A DNA stretch of 64,000 bases, taken from Cryptosporangium aurantiacum (GTDB lineage: Bacteria; Actinomycetota; Actinomycetes; Mycobacteriales; Cryptosporangiaceae). The position numbers and the translations under genes are program-made. The stretch is taken from assembly GCF_900143005.1 (NCBI RefSeq), contig NZ_FRCS01000006.1, positions 62,001 through 126,000 on the forward strand, read 5' to 3'. Of the stretch, positions 50,401 to 57,511 are shown piece after piece (positions within the stretch are counted from its first letter, which is position 1; every line of letters starts with the position of its first letter). Under the pieces are notes generated by a model that was not told where the DNA came from, ran no database searches, and saw only the letters and a list, made by a program, of their open reading frames with translations.

Positions 50401-51189
50401 GGCATGCAGGCACAGCGCGAGGGTGTTGGCCGTGAGCCCCGGGTCGGGGTCGTCGGGGGGAACGAGCTCGACGGCGTCCACGGCCCGCGCGACCGCCTCG
50501 TCCAGTTCGGCCGGTGGCCCGCCGCGCTCGTGGTGTTCCCGCAAGGCGTCGGCGAGGTACGCCAGGCGCAACGAACGCGCGCCGACCGGAGCGTCCGGCT
50601 CGTCGGCGAGCCCGCGCAGCACGCGGATCGCGCGATCGAGACGTGCCGGGTACCGGGCATCCTGGGCGTCGTAGAACAGGAGGCCCGCTCCGGTCGTGCG
50701 GATCGTCGCCTCCTCGGGGTGGGACGAGATCGTCGGCAGATCGAGTCCGAGCACCGCGGCGACCCGGATCAGCCAGGGCCGGGGTGTGTTCCGGGCCAGG
50801 TGGAACAGGTCGACGATCGTGTCGTGCCGGAAGCCGATCGGATCGGACACCGGGATCCGCTCGCAGTAGCCGGTGAACTCCGCGGCGACCAGCTCGGCGA
50901 CACCGCCGTAGAGCACACGCAGGAGGTCCGCGGCGCGCGCCAGCTCGGCGAGCGTATTGCCCGGGTCGGTAGCGGTAGCGCTCACATACCGTGCCCAGCG
51001 GACCCCGGCTGCCAGCTGCACCAGCCGTGCGTCGATCACGGCCTCGTCGTCGTCGCGCGGCCGTAACGCTGCGGCTTCCAGGCGGGCGACGAGGTCGTCC
51101 GCCTCCGGAGTGAACAGCGTGCGGTCCCGGGTGATGTCGGTGATCGCCCCCAGCAGAGCGACCACCGCGTCAACCAGTGGATCGGTCAC
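47488..51189 (-). CDS. TPR-CHAT caspase-like protein 1
   Basis: A 1233-residue protein. After an N-terminal helical region come many TPR-type repeats of the CHAT-associated kind (for example LANLGGVYRVRFERTGDTTD and YLNNLGAALHARFDTTGHRR), up to about residue 800, then a C-terminal CHAT domain. CHAT (Caspase HetF Associated with TPRs) proteins are cysteine proteases; the catalytic pair is His1104 in GWLHFAGHSG and Cys1145 in YLSSCDGA. The proteolytic target is unknown. GTG at 51189 is 1 nt after the stop of the second CHAT gene with GGAG upstream, so the two are coupled. Activation by a partner sensed through the TPRs is expected from family knowledge. Confidence 0.88.
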   Translation of the reverse strand: MTDPLVDAVVALLGAITDITRDRTLFTPEADDLVARLEAAALRPRDDDEAVIDARLVQLAAGVRWARYVSATATDPGNTLAELARAADLLRVLYGGVAELVAAEFTGYCERIPVSDPIGFRHDTIVDLFHLARNTPRPWLIRVAAVLGLDLPTISSHPEEATIRTTGAGLLFYDAQDARYPARLDRAIRVLRGLADEPDAPVGARSLRLAYLADALREHHERGGPPAELDEAVARAVDAVELVPPDDPDPGLTANTLALCLHARAERDGSPEDHDRAVAAANTACAASDRLHRPARLVNLAVVVLARSRIRLDPLPDLHAALDATDRALRELPADHADRPPALAQRCVVLHRLFEVTADPLRIEDAIEAGWSAVESWDELPGRALALAQLALAHEARFAATGELVDATAAIDLLTVARDDTTPDTEEHARTLANLGGVYRVRFERTGDTTDLDQAVDSCLTAVRITPPERRTYRLRVAQLASALQSRAVHTGSAGDLREAERRLDEVLSRSPSSDPDRWTVVSNRGLAALYRWQIERDPVALDLAVEHLRSAVDRPPTAEHAAVYSNLCAALRLRFEHRSDAGAAPSSGPLALIDDAVAAGWRAVRLSLPGHPGRAGYLNNLGAALHARFDTTGHRRSLDQAIRIGRRAVRSLPAGHPDLATALAGLGNALRARFELTGAVRDAATAVNAYRRAARLPTAPPLVRLRAARSWGALQVLRLRGLESAGRNVPARRWDRALAGFEAALDLLPAVAWHGLRWTDRRHLLALVAGLGSAAGAVALQAGRPERAVEVLEAGRGVLHGQILELRGDLAPVRALDAALADRLEAVREAWNDTEGLAPGSLAGPASTAAIARAERRRELARTWDELRAEVRTRLGVELGRSRRYAELRAVAEGGPVVLVNVSTIRCDALVLTEDSLVLCPLGQLTADALARALRVYFRATARIRRGETAEDELRTLLAWSWRTVVGPILDRLALLPRSDDWPRLWWCPASVLALLPLHAAQYYDAATLADTGALDRVVSSYTPTLAALLEARDRPADPRPTLLAVGCGADLARAEEEARSVYDVARRTSAGGDAELLLSSDANRAAVLAGLTRHGWLHFAGHSGPGTEHPGDASLRLDDGELPASAIAQLALARAEFAYLSSCDGAAIDPDVPDEALDLSGALVIAGYRQVVAADWSIGDEAAPELASSFYAALDGDPSRSAAHALHRVVRAERNSAVPLTRWAAYRHTGV

Positions 51190-51190
51190 G

Positions 51191-54100
51191 TCACGCTCCG
51201 ATGTGGCAGTAGGCGGCCCAGGACAGCAGCGGCCCGGTAGCGCGCAGCTCCCGCACGGCGGCGTGCAGCGCGACGGCGGCCGGTACGCGTTCGGCGGGCT
51301 CTCGCGCGCTCGGTTCGGACAGCGCGCGGAGCGCGTCGTACACCGAGCCGGCGAGGCGAGGTCCGACGTCGTCCGGGACCGGCCAGAGCGCCGCGACGAC
51401 CTGGCGGTAGCCCGCGATCTGGAAACCGGCGGCGGTGGAGAACGCCTCGTCCGGCAGCTCGACCCCGGTCAACGCCGTCTCGCAGGAGGACAGGAACGCG
51501 AACTCACCCGACGCCCGGAGCGCGGCCAGCTGGAACACCGTGAGCGGGCGGTCGGCGAGCCGGAGACCACCACGCCCGGGCGCACCCAGCCGTTGCTCGG
51601 CGTGGCCGGCGAAGTGGAGCCAGGAGTGGCGGACGACCGCATCGGTCACCGCCGCCCAGGTGGCCGCCGCGTCGGCGAGCTCGGTCCGGGGACGGTCGCC
51701 GAGGTGTCCGGCCACCACCGAGGTCTCTTCCGCCGCGTACGGCAGCTCGGGCCGGTCCGGTGTGCCGGCGAGCGTCACCAGCACCGCGGACACCGGCGGG
51801 GCGTCGGCCGGCCGGCGCGAGCGCCGCAGCGCGTCCAGCGTGGACGCGTACGACGAGACGACGCGGTCCGGCAGACCGCTGTCGCGGTATTCCTCGGGCA
51901 GGTAACGCTGCGCGGCGTGCAGCGGCAGCAGCGAGAGCAGACCGGTCGGGATCCACCACACTCGCGGGAGATCGGCCGATCGTTCCGGCCAGGCGAGGGC
52001 CTCGGCTACCGGCGCGGCGACCGTCCGCCACAGCCAGGCGAGCGTGTCCCGGAGGCGCGCGTCGAGCGCCCGAACGTCCGGGTCCGGCCGCCGCAATCCG
52101 TCGAGCATGCCCAGGTGGTGGCGGGCGGCCCGCTCCACGGCGGCGGGCGTCAGGCCGGGGAGCGGCACGACGGCGGGTCCGGCGGCGGTCACCACGAGCG
52201 CGTCGCTGCGCAGCGCGCTGACGTTGACCAGCACGATCGTGTCCCCGCCCGCCGTGACCGCCCGCGACGAGAAGGACGCGGGTGCGAGGAACCGCTCGAA
52301 GCCCGGCAGCGTGCGGGCCCGCGCCACCAGTTCGTCCCAGCGCGCGGCGAGCCGCACCCGGTCGTCCCGGATCAGGCGGTCGACCGCCTCGTCGCGATCG
52401 GCGGCAGGCAGCGGCACGAGCGCGCTCTCGGCCTCGTAGTGGTCGAGCCGGTCGCGGACCTCGGCGAGCTCGGCCGCGACGTCCGGGGCGATCCGGGCCA
52501 GGTCGGCGAAGTCGTCCCTGCGGTGCAGGATCTGCGCCCAGACCACCGACCGTCCGAGCTCCAGCAACTCGACGGCCCGCTCGGGCCGGCCGCACGCCAC
52601 GGCGCAGGCCGCCGCGTCCGAGGCCAGCCCCGACCACAGCGCGAGCTGCTGCTCCTGGGCCTGCCGGTCGACGCCCTGCCCACCGGCCCTGGGCAGCAGC
52701 TCGATCGCGGCCGTGTAGTCGGTCAGCGCCGCGTCGAGATCACCCGCGTCGGCGAGCAGGCGGGCCGCGCTGTACGCCGCACCCACGCGCACCGTCACGG
52801 GGGCCGCTACCTCGGCGGACGCTGCGCGCCACCGGTCGGCGGCCTCCCGCCACCCGCCCGGTCGCCGTGTTCGCTCGTACCGCGCGCGGAGCAGGACGGC
52901 GAGGTTGGACAGCATGCGCGCGTGGTCGGGGTCGGGGTCGGCACCGTTGGTCGAAGCCGCCACCGCCCGCCGCTGGACGCGGATGGCCTCCCGGAGGTCC
53001 GCGGCGTCGCCGGTGAGGTGGTATCGCGCCGCCAGCGCACCGGCGAGGTCGGCCAGCCGCGACCGGTACGACCGGTGACGGCGGGCGGTGAGCGCGAGCG
53101 CGTGCCGATGGGCGTCCACCCGGAGGCCGGCCACCTCCCGGCCGACCGCGGCGTCGCTGTCGTCGGCACCGAGGAGCGTGTTGCCGAACGTCGACCAGAC
53201 CGAGGCGGACTCGGGTGCGTCCGGCCGGAGCGCGTCGACCGCAGCGGCCGCCGCGCGAAGGGCCACCTGCCGGTCGGCGTCGGGGGCCGGATCCCGGCGG
53301 GTGGGGTCGCGGGCGTCCCGGCGGGTGCGGTCGCGGGCGTCCCGGCCGCCGTGGGCATCCCGGCGGGCGCGGGTGTGGGCGTGGCGCAGTTGGCGGACCG
53401 TGGCGACGTTGGCCAGCCGCGCGGCGGTGAGCGGATCGTCCGGCCGCAGCGCGGCTGCCGCCTGTTCCGCGGCGTGCACCGCGTCGTCCAGGTCGGCGGG
53501 CATGCGCAGTCGCTGGAAGCGGGCGTGCAACGCGGACGCGAGGTTGGTCCAGGCGGCAGCGGTCTCCTGCGGTGGCGCGGCGGCTTCGTCCACGGCCTCC
53601 CGGCCGTACCGGACGGCGGCGTCCAGGTCGTCGGTGGCTCCGGTGAGCAGGAACCGGGCCCGCGCGGCGTCGCTCAGGTTGATCAAGCAGCGACGGCGCA
53701 GTGGCGTACCCGGCCCGCAGCGGTCCAGCGCTGCGGTGACGGCCGCCGTACCGGCTTCCAGGTCGGCCTTCGGGTCCGGCCCGGCACCCCGCTCGAACCG
53801 GAGGAGCAGCGCCGCGCCGAGGATGGCGAGGAAGAGCCCTCGCTCGGTGGAGGCCGGTGGGGTGGCCGCCACCGCGGACCCAGCGACCTCCACGGCCTCG
53901 GTGATGTCCGCTCGGCGTCCGATGAGGAGATACTTGATCCGGAGCGCGGCTGCCAGATTCGCCAGGCGGCGCGCACCGAGCGCCGGGTGCGCGGACCGGC
54001 TGCGCACCGCCCGGCGGCAGAGGCGCACGGCCTCGGTGGCGTCGCGCGAGTTCTGCTGCTGCTCGGCGCGGGTCGCCAGGGCGATCGCCACGGCGATCAG

Positions 54101-54868
54101 GTGGTCCGGACGATCGGGGTGCCTGACCGGGATGAGGTTCGCGGCCGCCTGCGCTGCCTCGACCGCCTCGTCGACGTCGGCGGCGTCCCCGGTGCCCGCG
54201 TGCCTGCGGAGCAGCGCGGTGCTCAGATGCAGCGAGTAGGCGGCCGAACCGGGAAGGTCCCGGTCCCTGGCCAGGGCGACCGCGCGCCGTCCGGCGTCGA
54301 TCGCTTCGTCGAGAGCCGACCGGTCGCCGACGAGTTCGTGGCGCATCTCGAGCATCGCGCTGAGGTTCGAGAGGTACTCGGGGAGCCATTCGTCGTCGTC
54401 GGTGGTTCGCGCCACCGCCTCTCGGGCCGCCTCGATCGCCGCGCTCGCCAGCTCGAGCCGATCGTCGGCATCGAGCGGCAGTTCCGCGAGCTGCGCGAGG
54501 GAGGCGGCGAGCGTCGAGTAGTAGCGCCCCAGGTCGGGGTCGTCGTCGGGGACGCCGAGGACGGCCTCCTGGGCGAGCGAGACCGACTCGGTCAGGTCCT
54601 CGACCCGGCCGGTCCGGCTCGCGCGGACGCCGAGCGCCGCGGCCAGGTTCGCCTGCCGGTTGGCGCGCACGAGCGCGACGTCGTGGGCTCCGGACGCCTC
54701 GCGGGCGTCCGGAGCGTCCACAGCGTCCAGCGCGCGGCGGGACAGCGTGACCGCGCGCTCCAACGCGGTCGGGGAGCCGGTGCGAAGGGATTCGTGCAGC
54801 GCCTCGATACTCGCTGCCTCGTCGTCCCCGGTCGCAGTCGTCCCGGTCGCACCGGACGCGGCCCCCAC
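51191..54868 (-). CDS. TPR-CHAT caspase-like protein 2
   Basis: A 1225-residue paralogue of the adjacent CHAT protein, with the same order: TPR array (for example WTNLASALHARFQRLRMPAD) then C-terminal CHAT domain with His1089 in SWLHFAGHAE and Cys1129 in FLSSCETA. The sequences align in the CHAT region (VVSSYASTLDALRRSR here, VVSSYTPTLAALLEAR there) but diverge in the repeats, which suggests an old duplication with different inputs. An Arg/Asp-rich linker near residue 515 is encoded by tandem repeats. GTG at 54868 lies 8 nt after the acyl-CoA ligase stop without a good ribosome site, implying translational coupling to that gene. Confidence 0.87.
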   Translation of the reverse strand: MGAASGATGTTATGDDEAASIEALHESLRTGSPTALERAVTLSRRALDAVDAPDAREASGAHDVALVRANRQANLAAALGVRASRTGRVEDLTESVSLAQEAVLGVPDDDPDLGRYYSTLAASLAQLAELPLDADDRLELASAAIEAAREAVARTTDDDEWLPEYLSNLSAMLEMRHELVGDRSALDEAIDAGRRAVALARDRDLPGSAAYSLHLSTALLRRHAGTGDAADVDEAVEAAQAAANLIPVRHPDRPDHLIAVAIALATRAEQQQNSRDATEAVRLCRRAVRSRSAHPALGARRLANLAAALRIKYLLIGRRADITEAVEVAGSAVAATPPASTERGLFLAILGAALLLRFERGAGPDPKADLEAGTAAVTAALDRCGPGTPLRRRCLINLSDAARARFLLTGATDDLDAAVRYGREAVDEAAAPPQETAAAWTNLASALHARFQRLRMPADLDDAVHAAEQAAAALRPDDPLTAARLANVATVRQLRHAHTRARRDAHGGRDARDRTRRDARDPTRRDPAPDADRQVALRAAAAAVDALRPDAPESASVWSTFGNTLLGADDSDAAVGREVAGLRVDAHRHALALTARRHRSYRSRLADLAGALAARYHLTGDAADLREAIRVQRRAVAASTNGADPDPDHARMLSNLAVLLRARYERTRRPGGWREAADRWRAASAEVAAPVTVRVGAAYSAARLLADAGDLDAALTDYTAAIELLPRAGGQGVDRQAQEQQLALWSGLASDAAACAVACGRPERAVELLELGRSVVWAQILHRRDDFADLARIAPDVAAELAEVRDRLDHYEAESALVPLPAADRDEAVDRLIRDDRVRLAARWDELVARARTLPGFERFLAPASFSSRAVTAGGDTIVLVNVSALRSDALVVTAAGPAVVPLPGLTPAAVERAARHHLGMLDGLRRPDPDVRALDARLRDTLAWLWRTVAAPVAEALAWPERSADLPRVWWIPTGLLSLLPLHAAQRYLPEEYRDSGLPDRVVSSYASTLDALRRSRRPADAPPVSAVLVTLAGTPDRPELPYAAEETSVVAGHLGDRPRTELADAAATWAAVTDAVVRHSWLHFAGHAEQRLGAPGRGGLRLADRPLTVFQLAALRASGEFAFLSSCETALTGVELPDEAFSTAAGFQIAGYRQVVAALWPVPDDVGPRLAGSVYDALRALSEPSAREPAERVPAAVALHAAVRELRATGPLLSWAAYCHIGA
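53292..53339 (-). repeat. 24-bp tandem repeat in TPR-CHAT protein 2
   Basis: Two near-identical 24-bp units (53292-53315, 53316-53339; begin TCCCGGCGGGTG), followed by degenerate copies to about 53388. Encodes the Arg/Asp-rich RRDARDPT-type linker inside the TPR region. Confidence 0.7.
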
Positions 54869-54876
54869 TCTGATGG

Positions 54877-56436
54877 CTAGCTGAGTTCCCGCTTGAGGAT
54901 CTTCCCGGTGGCGGTCATCGGCAGCGCGTCGACGAACTGGACGATGCGCGGGTACTTGTACGCGGCCATCTGCTCCTTCGCCCAGGCGACGAGTTGCTCC
55001 TCGGTGGTCGTCGCGCCCTCCACCGGGATGATGAACGCCTTGATCTCCTCGCCGTGGCTCTCGTGCGGCACGCCGATCACGGCGGCCAGCGAGACGTCGG
55101 GGTGGGTCATCAGGACCTCTTCGATCTCCCGCGGATACACGTTGAAGCCGCCGCGGATGATCATGTCCTTCGAGCGGTCGACGATGTAGTACCAGCCGTC
55201 GGCGTCGCGGCGCGCCAGGTCTCCGGAGCGGAACCAGCCGTCGCGGATGGCCTCCTCGGTGGCTTCCGGACGCTGGTAGTAGCCCTTCATGATGTTGTGG
55301 CCCTTGATCGCGATCTCGCCGACCGCGTCCGGCGTCCACTCGATCTCGTCCCAGGTGCCCGGCTGGAGCAACGTCATCTGGACGCCGGGGATCGGCGTGC
55401 CGATCGAACCGGGCCGGGCCGGCTCACCGAAGTGCGAGAAGCTCGCGACCGGCGAGGTCTCCGACAGGCCGTAGCCCTCCAGGATCGTGACGCCGAACCG
55501 CTTCTCGAAGTCCCGGTGCACCTCGACCGGCAACGCGGAGCCACCGGCGGCGGCGACCCGCAGGTTCCGGGCGATCTTCGCGACGTCCACCGAGTCGTCC
55601 AGCGCGCCGAGCAGCCCCCAGTACATCGTGGGGACGCCGGCGAAGAACGTGACGTCTTCCTTCTGCATCAGGGCCAGCGCCGGTTTCGCCTCGAACCGCG
55701 GTAGCAGGACGACCGTGCCGCCGAACGCGAACGCGCCGTTCTGGATGACGGTCTGGCCGAACGAGTGGAACAACGGCAGCACGCAGAGGAACGTGTCCGG
55801 CCGCTCGGCGTCGGCCTGGAACAGGTCGGTACCGATCAGCGCGTTGTCGCGCATGTTGCGGTGACGCAGTTCGGCGCCCTTGGGCCGGCCGGTGGTGCCG
55901 GACGTGTAGAGGATCACCGCGGTGTCGTCCTCATCCACCGCGACGGACTCGAACGTGCCGGGTTGGCCGGCCATCCCGGCGCCGAGCGTCTCGGCACCCT
56001 CGATCGGGGACGCCGCCGCGGGATCGACGGTGATCACGAAGAAGTGCTCGCAGCCGGGGATCTCGTTGAACCCGGCCCAGCCCTCGGCGCCGATCGGCAG
56101 TTCGGGCGTGCCCTGGAAGCAGAAGTACGCCTTCGCGTCGGAGTCGTCGAGGTGGTACGCGACCTCGCGGCCCTTGAGCAGGATGTTCAGCGGGACGACC
56201 GTCGCTCCGGCCTTGAGGATCCCGTAGTAGACGATCGGGAAGTACGGCAGGTTGGGGCAGGAGAGCGCGACCTTGTCCCCCGGCTGGATGCCGCGCGCGA
56301 CCAGCAGGTTCGCGACCTGGTTCGCGGCGCCATTGATCTGCGCGTAGGTCAGCCGGAGGTCGCCCAGGACAACCGCGACGCGCTCGGGATAGGTGGCGGC
56401 GGAGTCCTCCAGCAGCGAGGAGAGAGTCTTCGGCAT
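54877..56436 (-). CDS. AMP-forming long-chain acyl-CoA ligase
   Basis: A 519-residue ANL enzyme with the phosphate loop ILYTSGTTGRPKGAELRHRN near residue 175, A5 motif EGYGLSETSPVASF, hinge GWFRSGDLARRD and catalytic lysine TGKILKREL at the extreme C-terminus. By overall style a long-chain fatty acid-CoA ligase (FadD-like). ATG at 56436 has AAAGGG upstream. Its stop is 8 nt from the start of the second TPR-CHAT gene on the same strand, so the ligase and both CHAT proteins are probably one transcript. Whether the ligase belongs to the conflict-like system or is simply the upstream host gene is not clear. Confidence 0.9.
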   Translation of the reverse strand: MPKTLSSLLEDSAATYPERVAVVLGDLRLTYAQINGAANQVANLLVARGIQPGDKVALSCPNLPYFPIVYYGILKAGATVVPLNILLKGREVAYHLDDSDAKAYFCFQGTPELPIGAEGWAGFNEIPGCEHFFVITVDPAAASPIEGAETLGAGMAGQPGTFESVAVDEDDTAVILYTSGTTGRPKGAELRHRNMRDNALIGTDLFQADAERPDTFLCVLPLFHSFGQTVIQNGAFAFGGTVVLLPRFEAKPALALMQKEDVTFFAGVPTMYWGLLGALDDSVDVAKIARNLRVAAAGGSALPVEVHRDFEKRFGVTILEGYGLSETSPVASFSHFGEPARPGSIGTPIPGVQMTLLQPGTWDEIEWTPDAVGEIAIKGHNIMKGYYQRPEATEEAIRDGWFRSGDLARRDADGWYYIVDRSKDMIIRGGFNVYPREIEEVLMTHPDVSLAAVIGVPHESHGEEIKAFIIPVEGATTTEEQLVAWAKEQMAAYKYPRIVQFVDALPMTATGKILKRELS

Positions 56437-56577
56437 CGTTGCCCTTTCTCAGTGGCCGGCCGGACGCGTCGATCGTAAACGCAGGGCCGGACGCTGAGCA
56501 CCAATGGCGCACTTCAGCCGGGTGGGCCGGGACAGTTTTCGTCCCGGCCCACCCGGTGGCTCGTACGGCGCGCGTCG

Positions 56578-57435
56578 CTAGACGATGCAGCGCACCCGGA
56601 CGACCAGGCGCTCCTCGGGCCGCAGATCGACGGCCGCGGCGAACCACGCCTGCCGATCGTTGACGTTCGAGCTCGACACCCGGAGCGTGTGGATGAGGCG
56701 TCCGTTGACCGAGTCACCGTTGTTGACGTTGGTCATGTACGCGCCACCGGTGAGCGGCCGCATCCCGAACGGGCAGTTGGCGTACCCCTGCCCGACCCCG
56801 TTCACCGGTGCGAACGTCTCCTGGCGGGGCTGCGAACCGGTCAGCGGTGCGCACAGCGTCCTGATCACCAAACGATCGGTCGGTGCCGAGGTGTGGCCGG
56901 TCACCGTCCAGCCCCTGCCGTCCGCCGTGGGATAGCTGCCGACCAGCCGGGTTCCGCTGGTGGAGAAGAAAGCCTGCGAGGTCATGAAGTTCCCGCCGCC
57001 CGCGTAGGCCAGCTTGCCCACCGGGCACATCGCCGTGCCCGTGCGCAGCGTCGAGGGGGACGCCTGGGCGGTGAACGTCGCGATGCTGGTGTCGGTCGCC
57101 TGCGACACCGGCGCACACGTGGCCTGCAGGTTCATCGAGCCCGTGCCGGGACCGAGGATCTTGCCGGTCGCCCTGAGCATCCGGCTGCCGCCCGCGGTCG
57201 GGTTCACGCCCAGGCTGGTGATCGTGCTGGTGCCCGCGCCCGCAGCGACCACGATCTCGTCGTTGTTGCAGAACGCGGTGGGACTCACCTGCTGACCGGC
57301 CGTCCCGGTCGCGGTGACGTTGACCTCCCGGAGGGCGACGCCGCTGAACGCGGCGGCGGCCGGTGAGGCGGGTAGAACGAACAGCGCTCCGGCTGCCGCT
57401 ATCAGAAATACCGAACACATTCGTAGTAAGCGCAT
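56578..57435 (-). CDS. Secreted protein of unknown function
   Basis: A 285-residue exported protein. The signal peptide MRLLRMCSVFLIAAAGALFV has a likely cleavage after PASPAAAA. The mature part has a repeated Cys-containing module (TAFCNNDEIVVAAGAG, GTAMCPVGKLAYAGGGNF, GYANCPFGMRPLTGGAYM), each followed by a beta-rich stretch and a paired Cys (LQATCAPV, IRTLCAPL, RVRCIV). Three related ~90-residue modules with a disulfide each are the natural reading. No enzyme motif is seen. ATG at 57435 has only a weak GGGGTG site. It lies 76 bp after the AAA/LuxR regulator on the same strand and may be its target. Confidence 0.78.
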   Translation of the reverse strand: MRLLRMCSVFLIAAAGALFVLPASPAAAAFSGVALREVNVTATGTAGQQVSPTAFCNNDEIVVAAGAGTSTITSLGVNPTAGGSRMLRATGKILGPGTGSMNLQATCAPVSQATDTSIATFTAQASPSTLRTGTAMCPVGKLAYAGGGNFMTSQAFFSTSGTRLVGSYPTADGRGWTVTGHTSAPTDRLVIRTLCAPLTGSQPRQETFAPVNGVGQGYANCPFGMRPLTGGAYMTNVNNGDSVNGRLIHTLRVSSSNVNDRQAWFAAAVDLRPEERLVVRVRCIV

Positions 57436-57511
57436 GGAGGCACCCCGTGGTTGATGGCCGTTTGCCACGGCTGACGCTAGGGAGGCTCCGCGCGGGGAAC
57501 GTAGGTAGTCG

